Source: Actinoallomurus soli (lineage in GTDB: Bacteria; Actinomycetota; Actinomycetes; Streptosporangiales; Streptosporangiaceae). From it: a stretch of 64,000 bases of DNA. Of the stretch, positions 36,591 to 44,401 are shown in pieces. How positions within the stretch are numbered: position 1 is the stretch's first letter; each line of letters starts with the position of its first letter. The notes below the pieces were generated by a model, which saw only the letters and a program-made list of their open reading frames with translations, was not told the DNA's origin and did no database searches. The position numbers and the translations under genes are program-made. The stretch covers positions 434,001 to 498,000 of the forward strand of contig NZ_JAMXMV010000001.1 of assembly GCF_024055715.1 (NCBI RefSeq). Direction: 5' to 3'.

Positions 36591-36639
36591 CACCCACTCG
36601 CCGACTCTACGCTCACCGACCGCGAAGGGCGGACGATCC

Positions 36640-37275
36640 ATGAGACTCACGATCTTCGGGGCGACCGGGGGAACCGGCACCCAACTGGTCCGGCAGGCGC
36701 TGGAGCGCGGTCACGAGGTGACGGCCGTGGTACGCGACCCGTCGCGGCTCGACGTCCCCGCGCGCGATCGCCTCGACGTGGTCACCGCCGACGTGATGGA
36801 CCCGGCCGCCATCACGCCCGCCGTCGCCGCAGCCGATGCCGTCGTCTCCGCGCTCGGCCATCGCGGCACCGGCCCGACGACCGTCTGCCAGGACGCCGCC
36901 CGCGGCATCATCGCGGCGATGACCAGGACCGGCGCCCGCCGTTTCCTCATGGTCAGCGCCGCGGGCATGGTCACCGACCCCGGCGACGGCCCCCTGACGC
37001 GCTACGTCGCGAAACCGATCCTGCAGCGGATCCTCCGGAACAACTTCGCCGACATGGGCCGGGCCGAGGAGGAGGTCCGCGGTGGCGACCTCGACTGGAC
37101 GATCGTCCGGCCACCGCGGCTCACCGACAAGGAGGGCACCGGGCGGTACCGCACCGCGACCGACCGCAGCATCCGGGGCGGGGTGCACATCTCCCGCGCC
37201 GACCTCGCCACCGGCATCCTCGCGATGATCCCCGACGACGCGACGGTGCGGCGGCACGTCTGGATCGCGCATTGA
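36640..37275 (+). CDS. NAD(P)H-binding SDR-like protein
   Basis: Atypical short-chain dehydrogenase of the NAD(P)-binding (NmrA/YwnB-like) type, 211 residues. The nucleotide loop is IFGATGGTGTQLVRQALERG (GxxGxxG at residues 6-12), and ARRFLMVSAAGM plus DWTIVRPPRLTD are family segments. The usual catalytic Tyr-Lys pair is not evident, so it may act as a redox sensor or a reductase of the isomerase/epimerase-like group. Regulated by the divergent TetR gene, probably. Confidence 0.85.
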   Translation: MRLTIFGATGGTGTQLVRQALERGHEVTAVVRDPSRLDVPARDRLDVVTADVMDPAAITPAVAAADAVVSALGHRGTGPTTVCQDAARGIIAAMTRTGARRFLMVSAAGMVTDPGDGPLTRYVAKPILQRILRNNFADMGRAEEEVRGGDLDWTIVRPPRLTDKEGTGRYRTATDRSIRGGVHISRADLATGILAMIPDDATVRRHVWIAH

Positions 37276-37287
37276 CCGCCGGACGAG

Positions 37288-37327
37288 CCACGGCCCCGCC
37301 ACCGGGGTTCCGGTGACGGGGCCGTGG
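37288..37327. terminator. Strong 18-bp hairpin between convergent genes
   Basis: CCACGGCCCCGCCACCGG (37288-37305), loop GGTT, then CCGGTGACGGGGCCGTGG (37310-37327): 17 of 18 positions pair. It fills the 72-base gap between the end of the NAD(P)H-binding gene and the end of the FKBP gene and should stop transcription from both sides, although it has no T-run. Confidence 0.75.
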
Positions 37328-37347
37328 TCCGGGCCTGCGGGAGAGCG

Positions 37348-37722
37348 TCAGCTGACGCCCAGCAGGTCGACGACGAAGATCAGCGTCTCGCCCGGCTTGA
37401 TCGCGCGGCCGGCGCCGCGGTCGCCGTAGCCCAGGTGCGGCGGGATGACGAGCTTGCGGCGCCCGCCGACCCGCATGCCGGCGACGCCCTGGTCCCAGCC
37501 CTGGATGACGCGGCCTGCCCCGAGCGGGAAGCTGAAGGCCTCACCGCGGTTCCACGAGGCGTCGAACTCCTCGCCGGTCGAGTGCGCCACGCCGACGTAG
37601 TGCACCGAGACGGTCGACCCGGGGGTGGCCTCGGCACCGTCGCCGACCGTGATGTCGGTGATCTGCAGGTCGGCGGGCGGCTCGCCCTCGGGGAAGTCGA
37701 TCTCGGGTCGCTCAAGCGCCAT
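37348..37722 (-). CDS. FKBP-type peptidyl-prolyl isomerase
   Basis: Cytoplasmic single-domain FKBP of 124 residues; no signal peptide. The domain runs from about residue 20 to the end with the motifs VSVHYVGVAHSTGEEFDASW, FPLGAGRVIQGWDQGVAGM and PPHLGYGDRGAG, and the active-site aromatic and Asp residues are present. The start MALERPEIDFPEGEPPADL matches actinobacterial homologues. Catalyses cis-trans isomerisation of prolyl bonds during folding. Confidence 0.92.
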   Translation of the reverse strand: MALERPEIDFPEGEPPADLQITDITVGDGAEATPGSTVSVHYVGVAHSTGEEFDASWNRGEAFSFPLGAGRVIQGWDQGVAGMRVGGRRKLVIPPHLGYGDRGAGRAIKPGETLIFVVDLLGVS

Positions 37723-37828
37723 GGGGATGTCTCTCATTGTCGGTGATATCGAGTTCCCAAGCGTATCCACCTGTGACCGCTGTGGGGCCGGTGGAATGCG
37801 CGGCCCGCCGGGGCGGTTGCGATCCTTT

Positions 37829-38446
37829 GTGAACGTGGAGATTTTCTCGGATGTCGTATGCCCCTGGTGTTACCTGGGCCGGGCGCGGTTCACGGCCGCC
37901 GCCCGCGACTTCGGCGGCGAGGTGAACGTCACCTGGCGGCCGTACCAGCTCGATCCCGGCGCCTCGGGCGGCGGGCTGATGAACGACAGCCTCGCCAAAA
38001 AGTTCGGCGGCGCCGACCGCGTCGCCGAGGCGCACGCGCGGATGCGGGAGCTGATGGCGGCCGAGGGCCTGCCGTACGCGCCGGAGAAGGCGCTGAGCGC
38101 CAACACCCGCGACGCGCACCGGGTGATCGCGCTGGCCGGTGAGGCGGGCGTCCAGGACGCCGTCGTGGGCCGGCTGTTCCGCGCCCACCACGCCGAGGGC
38201 CGGGACCTGAACGACCACGGGACGCTCGCCGAGCTCGCCGCCGAGGCCGGGGTGTCGGACGTCGCGGAGCGCCTCGCGGCGGGGGAGGGCGACGCGGCGG
38301 TCGGCGCGCAGCTGGAGGTGGCGCGGACGATCGGTGTCACCGGGGTCCCGTTCTTCGTCTTCGAGGGCACCTGGGCGGTGTCCGGGGCGCAGTCACGGGA
38401 GTTCTTCGGCAACGCCCTCGCGGAGGTGGCCGCCAAGTCCGGCTGA
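37829..38446 (+). CDS. DsbA/FrnE-like thioredoxin-fold protein
   Basis: DsbA-family protein of 205 residues related to FrnE and 2-hydroxychromene-2-carboxylate isomerases. The CPWC redox motif is at residues 11-14 (SDVVCPWCYLGRARF), and the cis-Pro loop is in GVTGVPFFVFEGTWAVSGAQ. There is no signal peptide, so it is cytoplasmic, as FrnE is. GTG start. The stop codon opens a 45-bp repeat array. Confidence 0.88.
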   Translation: MNVEIFSDVVCPWCYLGRARFTAAARDFGGEVNVTWRPYQLDPGASGGGLMNDSLAKKFGGADRVAEAHARMRELMAAEGLPYAPEKALSANTRDAHRVIALAGEAGVQDAVVGRLFRAHHAEGRDLNDHGTLAELAAEAGVSDVAERLAAGEGDAAVGAQLEVARTIGVTGVPFFVFEGTWAVSGAQSREFFGNALAEVAAKSG

Positions 38447-38598
38447 CCCGTCGGCCGGAGATCGCTTCCGAAGACGGCCTGAGGCCGGCGACCCGTCGGC
38501 CGGGGATCGCTTCTGGAGGCGGTCCGAGGCCGGCGACCCGCCCGCCGGGAGCCGCCTTCCGGAGGTGGCCGCCGAGGACCGCCGACCCGCCGGCCGGG
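38445..38598. repeat. Imperfect 45-bp tandem repeats
   Basis: Units starting GACCCGTCGGCCGG begin at 38445 (45 bp), 38490 (45 bp), 38535 (49 bp, more diverged) and 38584 (partial). The first unit begins on the TGA of the DsbA-like gene. The remaining gap to the permease gene (38599-38747) has no gene; its last 100 bases are AT-richer and probably hold the permease promoter. Confidence 0.85.
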
Positions 38599-38747
38599 CG
38601 CGGCCGGGTCCACTGGGACTGACGGGGGCGATGAGGCGGTTCCAGGTCATGTCAACCCCTTGACCTGGTAAAACGCTTTGGGGTCCCGAATCGCGGGCGG
38701 ATACATTCCGACATACGGCTACATCCGATTCCCCCGGGAGACCTTTC

Positions 38748-40121
38748 TTGGAGCCGCAGGCACTTCGCCGCAGCCTGTCGCTGCGCGACCTCATCGTCTA
38801 CGGACTGCTCTTCATCGGCCCGCTCGCGCCGGTGGGCGTCTTCGGCGTCCTCGACGCCAAGAGCTCCGGGGCGGTCGCCCTCGTTTACCTGGTCGCGACG
38901 ATCGCGATGGGCTTCACCGCCCTGTCGTACGCGCAGATGTCGCGCCGGGTCCCGAACGCCGGCTCGGTGTTCGCCTACGCCAGCGCCGGGCTCGGCCGGC
39001 CCGCGGGCCTGCTGGCCGGCTGGATGGCGATGCTGGACTACCTGCTGATCCCCGCGGTGGCGTACCTGTTCTGCGGGATCGCCCTGCACTCGCAGGTGCC
39101 CTCGGTGCCCGCCTGGGTCTTCACCGCGGTCGCGTTCGTCCTGACCACCGCGTTCAACCTGGCCGGCGTGCGCGTCGCGGCGCGGGTCGGGTTCGTCGTG
39201 CTGGTGATCGAGATCCTGCTCCTCGCGGTCTTCGTGGTCGCCGCGATCGTCGTCCTGATCACGCACGGGCCCTCCCGGCCGTGGACGTCGCCGTTCGGCG
39301 GCGCCGGCGGGATGACCGCGCCCGCCGTCATGGGCGCCGTCTCCGTCGCCGTGCTGTCCTTCCTCGGCTTCGACGGGATCGCCTCCTTCGCCGAGGAGAA
39401 CACCGGCGACGAGCGCCAGGTCGGCCGCGCGGTGCTGTTCTGCCTGGGCCTCGCCGGTCTGCTGTTCGTCGTGCAGACGTACCTCGCCGGGCTGCTCATG
39501 CCCATGAGCCCCGGCCACCTCGCGGGGGCGCCCGCCGAGCAGGGCACGGCCTTCTACACGATGACCGACGTGGCCTTCGGGTCCTGGCTCCACCTGACGT
39601 TCGTCATCGTGAAGGGCATCGGGCCGGCGTTCTCCGCCATGTCGGCGGTCGCGGCCGCCTCCCGGCTGATGTACGGGATGGCCCGCGACCACGGCCTGCC
39701 CAAGGCGCTCGCCACCGTCGACTCCCGCACCCGCGTGCCACGGGCCGCCCTCCTCACGACGGCGGGCGTGGCGGCCGTCGTGTCGATCTGGGCGGCCTGG
39801 CTGTCCAACGGCCTCGACGTGCTCGTTTCGATCGTGAACATCGGCGCCCTCGTCGCCTTCACCCTGCTGCACGCATCGGTGGCCGGTTACTTCGTCGTGC
39901 GCCACCGGAGCCGGGCCTGGCTGCCGCACCTGCTCGTGCCGGCCGCGGGCGCCGCCGTCTCGATCTGGATCATCGTGTCGGCGACCACGATGGCGAAGAT
40001 CGTCGGCGGCGCCTGGCTCCTGATCGGGCTGGTCCTGGTCGCCCTGCAGTACCGGGTCAGGCGAACAGGTCGGGGCGGCGGTGTTCCAGCGCCGGGAGGG
40101 TCTTCCGCACGTGTTCGGTGA
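38748..40121 (+). CDS. APC-family amino acid/amine permease
   Basis: Membrane transporter of 457 residues with about 12 helices, amino acid-polyamine-organocation superfamily. The first helix carries the typical LRDLIVYGLLFIGPLAPVGV loop and the SLGFDGIASFAEE-like stretch (FLGFDGIASFAEEN) of TM6. The TTG start at 38748 has GGGAG nine bases upstream; no better start exists. The 3' end runs 65 bases into the convergent hydrolase gene. Substrate is probably an amino acid or polyamine. Confidence 0.85.
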   Translation: MEPQALRRSLSLRDLIVYGLLFIGPLAPVGVFGVLDAKSSGAVALVYLVATIAMGFTALSYAQMSRRVPNAGSVFAYASAGLGRPAGLLAGWMAMLDYLLIPAVAYLFCGIALHSQVPSVPAWVFTAVAFVLTTAFNLAGVRVAARVGFVVLVIEILLLAVFVVAAIVVLITHGPSRPWTSPFGGAGGMTAPAVMGAVSVAVLSFLGFDGIASFAEENTGDERQVGRAVLFCLGLAGLLFVVQTYLAGLLMPMSPGHLAGAPAEQGTAFYTMTDVAFGSWLHLTFVIVKGIGPAFSAMSAVAAASRLMYGMARDHGLPKALATVDSRTRVPRAALLTTAGVAAVVSIWAAWLSNGLDVLVSIVNIGALVAFTLLHASVAGYFVVRHRSRAWLPHLLVPAAGAAVSIWIIVSATTMAKIVGGAWLLIGLVLVALQYRVRRTGRGGGVPAPGGSSARVR

Positions 40122-40848
40122 CGACGTCGTCGATCTCCACCACGCGCACGCCCGGGAACGGCCCCAGGTCGGTCTGGACCGTGCCCATCGGGTCCACGAG
40201 CAGGCTGCGTCCCACCCCGATCGCGCCGCCCTGCGCGTGCGGCGGGTCCGGGGCCTTGTCGACGGCGGCCGTCCAGACGGTGTTCTCGATGGCGCGGGCG
40301 CGGACGAGCGTGACCCAGTGCTCCTCCTTGAAGTTGCCCTGGGCCCAGGAGGCGATCACGGCGAGTAGATCGGCGCCGCGATCGACCAGCGCCCTGGCCA
40401 ACTCGGGGAAGCGCAGGTCGTAGCAGGTGATCAGACCGATCCGCGCCCCGGCCAGCTCGACGACCACCGGCGTGTCCCCGGGAGCGATCAGCTCCGACTC
40501 CCGGAACCCGAACGCGTCGAAGAGGTGGATCTTGCGGTAGGCGCCGGCCCGCCGGCCGTCGGTGTCGATCGCGACGGCGGTGTTGTACACCCGGCCGTCC
40601 GGCGACGGCTCGAAGACGCCCGCGATCACGGCCGTACGGTGCCGGCGCGCGGCCTCGGCCAGCGTGGTCACCCAGGGGCCGTCGAGGGGCTCGGCGGCCG
40701 CGGCCATGGCGCGGCCGAACCGCACCTGCACCGCCTCCGGGAAGATCGCCAGGTCGGCCTCCGAGGCGACCGCGAGCGCCTCCAGGACATGCTCCAGGTT
40801 CTCCTTGGGGTCGTCGCCGACCGGGATCTGGCACAGGGCGATCCGCAT
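40057..40848 (-). CDS. Nitrilase-superfamily carbon-nitrogen hydrolase
   Basis: Carbon-nitrogen hydrolase of 263 residues with the complete catalytic triad: Glu38 (IFPEAV), Lys106 (YRKIHLFDAFGF) and Cys142 (TCYDLRFPEL). The HLFDAFGF and CYDLRFPE signatures place it with Nit1/Nit2-like amidases such as deaminated-glutathione or omega-amidases. ATG 40848 is preferred because GAGGAGG lies just upstream. It is divergent from an aminotransferase gene, a pairing that fits omega-amidase/transaminase pathways. Confidence 0.88.
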   Translation of the reverse strand: MRIALCQIPVGDDPKENLEHVLEALAVASEADLAIFPEAVQVRFGRAMAAAAEPLDGPWVTTLAEAARRHRTAVIAGVFEPSPDGRVYNTAVAIDTDGRRAGAYRKIHLFDAFGFRESELIAPGDTPVVVELAGARIGLITCYDLRFPELARALVDRGADLLAVIASWAQGNFKEEHWVTLVRARAIENTVWTAAVDKAPDPPHAQGGAIGVGRSLLVDPMGTVQTDLGPFPGVRVVEIDDVVTEHVRKTLPALEHRRPDLFA

Positions 40849-40925
40849 GACGGGCCTCCTCATCTCGTCCTCCCTCCACCGTATCGATCTCCGGCGCCGG
40901 AGCCTCGTTCACTTACGCTGATCCG

Positions 40926-42095
40926 GTGACCCTTGAGAACGACCCGCTCGTCGCCCGCATGCAGGGCTTCGGCACCACCGTGTTCGCGGAGATGACCGCG
41001 CTGGCGATCCGCACCGGGGCGATCAACCTGGGGCAGGGCTTCCCGGACACCGACGGCCCCGCCACGATGCTGGAGACCGCGGCCGCGGCCATCATGGGCG
41101 GCGCGAACCAGTACCCGCCCGGCCCCGGGCTGCCGGAGCTGCGGGAGGCCGTCGCCGCGCAGCGCGCGGACCGCTACGGCCTGACCTACGACCCCGCCGA
41201 GGAGATCCTGGTCACCGTCGGCGCCACCGAGGCGATCGCGGCGGCGATCCTCGCCCTCGTCGAGACCGGCGAGGAGGTCGTCGTGTTCGAGCCCTACTAC
41301 GACTCGTACGCGGCGATCATCGCCCTGGCCGGCGGCGTACGCCGGCCGGTCACGCTGCGGCCCGACGGCGGGCGGTTCACGTTCGACCCGGAGGAGCTGC
41401 GCGCCGCCGTCACGCCGCGCACCCGCGTGCTGCTGCTCAACTCCCCGCACAACCCGACCGGAACGGTGTTCACCCGGGAGGAGCTCGAGGTCGTCGCGGA
41501 CGTCTGCCGCGAGCACGACCTCATCGCCGTCACCGACGAGGTCTACGAGTACCTGACCTACGACGGCCCGGCCGCGCACGTGCCGCTCGCGACCCTGCCC
41601 GGCATGCGCGAGCGCACGGTCGCCATCTCCTCGGCGGGCAAGACCTTCTCCGTCACCGGCTGGAAGATCGGCTGGACCACCGCCCCGCCGCGGTTCGTAC
41701 GGGCGGTGCAGACGGTCAAGCAGTTCGTCACGTTCACCGCGAGCGCCCCGTACCAGCGCGCGGTCGCCTACGCGCTGCGCGAGGAGGGGAAGTGGGCCGA
41801 GGACCTGCGCGTGGCGCTGCGGGCCAAGCGCGACCGGCTCAGTGACGGGCTCGCCGCCGCAGGGCTCACGACGTTCCGGCCGCAGGGCACCTACTTCGCG
41901 CAGGTCGACGTGCGCCCGCTCGGGTTCGGCGACGGGCGGGAGTTCGTCACCGCGCTGCACGAGCGTGCCGGCATCGTCGCCATCCCGACGCAGGTGTTCT
42001 ACGACTCCGACGCCGGCGACCCGTACGTCCGGTTCGCCTTCTGCAAGCGCGACGAGGTGATCGACGAGGCCGTCGAGCGTCTGCACCGGCTCTGA
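40926..42095 (+). CDS. Fold-type I PLP aminotransferase
   Basis: Class I/II aminotransferase of 389 residues. The PLP lysine is in ISSAGKTFSVTGWKIGW, the cofactor Asp in LIAVTDEVYEYL, and NSPHNPTGTVF is the conserved substrate/cofactor loop. The family includes glutamine/methionine transaminases (kynurenine aminotransferase-like, YbdL) and actinobacterial DapC. The divergent omega-amidase-like gene supports a glutamine transaminase or methionine-salvage role. GTG start, with a TACGCT box ending six bases upstream and no ribosome site. Confidence 0.88.
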   Translation: MTLENDPLVARMQGFGTTVFAEMTALAIRTGAINLGQGFPDTDGPATMLETAAAAIMGGANQYPPGPGLPELREAVAAQRADRYGLTYDPAEEILVTVGATEAIAAAILALVETGEEVVVFEPYYDSYAAIIALAGGVRRPVTLRPDGGRFTFDPEELRAAVTPRTRVLLLNSPHNPTGTVFTREELEVVADVCREHDLIAVTDEVYEYLTYDGPAAHVPLATLPGMRERTVAISSAGKTFSVTGWKIGWTTAPPRFVRAVQTVKQFVTFTASAPYQRAVAYALREEGKWAEDLRVALRAKRDRLSDGLAAAGLTTFRPQGTYFAQVDVRPLGFGDGREFVTALHERAGIVAIPTQVFYDSDAGDPYVRFAFCKRDEVIDEAVERLHRL

Positions 42096-42131
42096 GGGCC
42101 GGCCGCCGGCACTCGGATACGCTGGACTGCC

Positions 42132-42818
42132 GTGTCCGGACACCGCATTCCGCAGCCGCAGTTCCCCGACGACGACGGGACGACGCCCGCCGAGGTCGCG
42201 CGGGCGCTGAGCGACTATGCCGAGGGCCGCGCGGGGGAGCGTCCCGTGCTCGCGGCGCTCGCCGGCACCCGCCTGCTCGTCCCGGTCGTCGCGGTGCTGA
42301 CCGAGGACGAGACCGTCGACGGCCTGCGGCGGGAGAAGGAGAGCGAGATGGCGCTCCCCACCCTCGTCGGGCAGGACGGCCGGCGTGCGGTCCTCGCCTT
42401 CACCTCCACCGACAGCCTCGCCCGCTGGCGCCCGGACGCCCGGCCCGTCGCGGTGCACGCCCGGGAGGCGTGCCAGGCCGCGGTCGGCGAGTCCGCCGAC
42501 GCGCTCGTCGTCGACGTGGCGGGCCCCGTCCCGTACGCCATCGAGGGCGCCCGGCTGCACGTGCTCGCGAACGGCGGCGCGATCACCGCGCCGCACGAGG
42601 ACCCCGACGTCCTGATGGCCGTGCACGGGGCGGTCGACGGCCTGCCCGGCATCACCGGTGTGCGCGTGGAGCCCGGCGAGCGGGCCGAGCTCGCCGTACG
42701 CCTCCGGCTGGCCGAGGGCGCCGGGGCGCAGGAGGTACGGGCCGCCGCGGACCGTCTCGCCGAACGCCTCCGCGGCCACGTCACCGGAGGCGTCGAGATC
42801 GGCGTCACCCGCGGCTAG
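42132..42818 (+). CDS. SseB-domain protein
   Basis: Protein of 228 residues with an SseB N-terminal-type domain (about residues 20-130: EVARALSDYAEGRAGERPVL, LLVPVVAVLTEDE, LPTLVGQDGRRAVLAFTSTD) followed by a smaller C-terminal domain. Cytoplasmic; function unknown, common and conserved in actinomycetes near the aro operon. GTG start eight bases behind TACGCT. Its TAG stop is the first point of a 36-bp repeat array. Confidence 0.8.
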   Translation: MSGHRIPQPQFPDDDGTTPAEVARALSDYAEGRAGERPVLAALAGTRLLVPVVAVLTEDETVDGLRREKESEMALPTLVGQDGRRAVLAFTSTDSLARWRPDARPVAVHAREACQAAVGESADALVVDVAGPVPYAIEGARLHVLANGGAITAPHEDPDVLMAVHGAVDGLPGITGVRVEPGERAELAVRLRLAEGAGAQEVRAAADRLAERLRGHVTGGVEIGVTRG

Positions 42819-42925
42819 ACCGCCCGGGCGACGACCCCCGGCGGGCGCGGTCGGATCGCCCGGGTGACCACTTCCGACGGGCGCGGTCGGATCGCCCGGG
42901 TGACCACTTCCGACGGGCGCGGTTA
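42818..42925 (+). repeat. 36-bp tandem repeats copied from the next gene start
   Basis: Three units of 36 bp start at 42818, 42854 and 42890; units two and three differ at two positions, unit one at six. A fourth, shortened copy is the start of the prepilin peptidase gene itself. Units two and three contain GTGACCACTTCCGAC, almost the same as the real start GTGACCACTCCCGAC at 42935, so the array duplicates the initiation region. Confidence 0.9.
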
Positions 42926-42929
42926 GATT
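42900..42929 (+). promoter_or_regulatory. Promoter formed in the last repeat unit
   Basis: GTGACC at 42900-42905 and TAGATT at 42924-42929 are 18 bases apart, and the -10 ends five bases before the GTG at 42935. In the other units the -10 position reads TCGGAT, so the two changes that distinguish the last unit create the box. A leaderless message would result. Confidence 0.4.
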
Positions 42930-42934
42930 GCCCG

Positions 42935-43498
42935 GTGACCACTCCCGACTGGGCCGAGCCGGTGCTCCGGCGGCGGCTCGCCGTCGTCACGGTCGCCGTG
43001 GTCGTCCTCGCGCTCGTCGTGTGGCGGGTCGGCCCGGCACCCGACCTCCCGGCGTTCGGCTACCTCGCCGTGGTCGGCGTCGCGCTGACGTTCATCGACG
43101 TCGCGCTCAAGCGGCTGCCCGACCCGGTGACGCTCCCGTCGTACGCCGCCGGCCTGCTGCTGCTCGGCCTCGCGGCCCTCTTCACCGACCGGGGCGGCAC
43201 GCGGTTCACGCACGCGCTGCTCGGCATGGTCGTGCTCTTCGCGCTGTACGCGCTGCAGTGGCTCATCGCACCGAACCAGATCGGCCTGGGCGACGTGAAG
43301 CTGGCGGGCGTGCTCGGGCTCTACCTGGGCTGGCTCGGCCTCCCGACGTGGGTTCTCGGGGTGGGCGCCGGATACGTGCTGGCGGCGGTGTGGTCGCTCG
43401 CGCTGCTGGCCGGCCGCCGCGCGACGCTCAAGACCCAGATCCCGTATGGGCCGTTCATGCTGGCCGGAGTGCTGGTCGCGGTGCTCGCGCACGGCTGA
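42935..43498 (+). CDS. A24 prepilin peptidase
   Basis: Membrane aspartic protease of 187 residues from the type IV prepilin peptidase family (short TadV/CpaA-like form without the N-terminal methylase domain). The two catalytic aspartates are in FIDVALKRLPD and GLGDVKL, and there are about six helices. Such enzymes process Flp/Tad pilins or secretion pseudopilins. No pilin, ATPase or other tad gene is in the window, so its substrate is elsewhere; the secreted protein downstream lacks a prepilin cleavage site. Start at GTG 42935, apparently leaderless. Confidence 0.87.
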   Translation: MTTPDWAEPVLRRRLAVVTVAVVVLALVVWRVGPAPDLPAFGYLAVVGVALTFIDVALKRLPDPVTLPSYAAGLLLLGLAALFTDRGGTRFTHALLGMVVLFALYALQWLIAPNQIGLGDVKLAGVLGLYLGWLGLPTWVLGVGAGYVLAAVWSLALLAGRRATLKTQIPYGPFMLAGVLVAVLAHG

Positions 43499-43624
43499 GA
43501 CCGCCGGGACCGCCCTTTTGCCGTCGCATGAATTCCTCTGTCGCTCCGGACGGGTATGCCGACCGCGCGACGTGCCCGAGCGCTGAACCCGTCGCATCGG
43601 GATCGAACGGATGAGGGGCGACAA

Positions 43625-44302
43625 TTGACTGCTCGCAGGTGGATCGCCGTGCTGACCGCCGGAACGGCCGGGCTGCTGACGGCCGTGGCGTCGTGGGACA
43701 CGGCACCGGCCGCCGCGTACCCCACCTCCTCGGCCGGACCGGCGCGCCGGGGACAGGGCCCGCACGCGGCGCCGGCCCCGTCTCTCAGCCCGGCGACCAC
43801 GGCCGGCGGCGGAGAGACCGTCGTCATCGCGCCATCGGCCCCGTCCCCGAGCCCGGCGACCACGGCCGGCGGCGGGGACAACGTCGTCATCGCGTCGCCG
43901 GCCCCGTCACCCAGTCCGACGACCACGCCGTCCCCGTCTCCGAGCCCGACGAACTCTCCGAGCCCGGCGACCACGGCCGGCGGCGGAGACACCGTCGTCA
44001 TCGCGCCGGAGGACAACGGCGCGAACGCACAGAACAGCAACTCCCCGTTCGAGGATCGGTTCTTCCGCCGCCGACGGCCGTTCCGGGAGAACCCCCACCT
44101 GGAGTTCACCGGGTGGATCGGCTGGCCCGAACTCGCGATGGGCTGCCACTTCGACCCCTACTTCGAGGGCGTGGACTGGAACGGACGCCGTGTCATCTGC
44201 GTCGACCGGGCCGTCCGGCCGCCGGCCGTCGGGCTGCCCCGGGTCCGCGGCCGCCGCTTCTTCTTCCCCCGCCGCCGCTTCCCCTTCCGCCGCTTCTCCT
44301 GA
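43625..44302 (+). CDS. Secreted Pro/Thr-rich repeat protein
   Basis: Predicted secreted protein of 225 residues from TTG 43625 (AGGGG seven bases upstream). The N-terminus is a signal peptide (ARRWIAVLTAGTAGLLTAVA). The middle has three copies of SPATTAGGG(E/D)xVVIA separated by Pro/Ser/Thr-rich linkers, then a region with two Cys (GCHFDPYFEGVDWNGRRVIC) that could form a disulphide, and a tail almost entirely of Arg, Phe and Pro. No known domain. It could be an exported cell-wall-associated protein, with the basic tail binding acidic polymers; that is a guess. Confidence 0.7.
   Translation: MTARRWIAVLTAGTAGLLTAVASWDTAPAAAYPTSSAGPARRGQGPHAAPAPSLSPATTAGGGETVVIAPSAPSPSPATTAGGGDNVVIASPAPSPSPTTTPSPSPSPTNSPSPATTAGGGDTVVIAPEDNGANAQNSNSPFEDRFFRRRRPFRENPHLEFTGWIGWPELAMGCHFDPYFEGVDWNGRRVICVDRAVRPPAVGLPRVRGRRFFFPRRRFPFRRFS
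43787..44010 (+). repeat. Intragenic repeats coding SPATTAGGG
   Basis: Near-identical segments of about 50 bp, each beginning AGCCCGGCGACCACGGCCGG, start at 43787, 43850 and 43961 within the secreted-protein gene. They encode the three SPATTAGGG blocks and are separated by Pro/Ser/Thr codons. Confidence 0.85.
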
Positions 44303-44365
44303 CCCCTGACATCGACCCTGTTCCTTTGACGTCATGTGTTCACTCGCATGCAGAGTGTGTTCGAG

Positions 44366-44401
44366 TATGGCGGTATGGCTTCATGGGTATGGTTCGCCAT
44401 A
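44366..44401 (+). promoter_or_regulatory. Inverted repeat at the vapB start
   Basis: TATGGCG (44366-44372) and CGCCATA (44395-44401) are exact inverted copies; the second overlaps the first base of the vapB ATG. GTATGG also occurs three times in this stretch. The preceding 70 bases are clearly AT-richer than their surroundings. This is where a VapBC complex would bind to repress its own operon. Confidence 0.5.
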
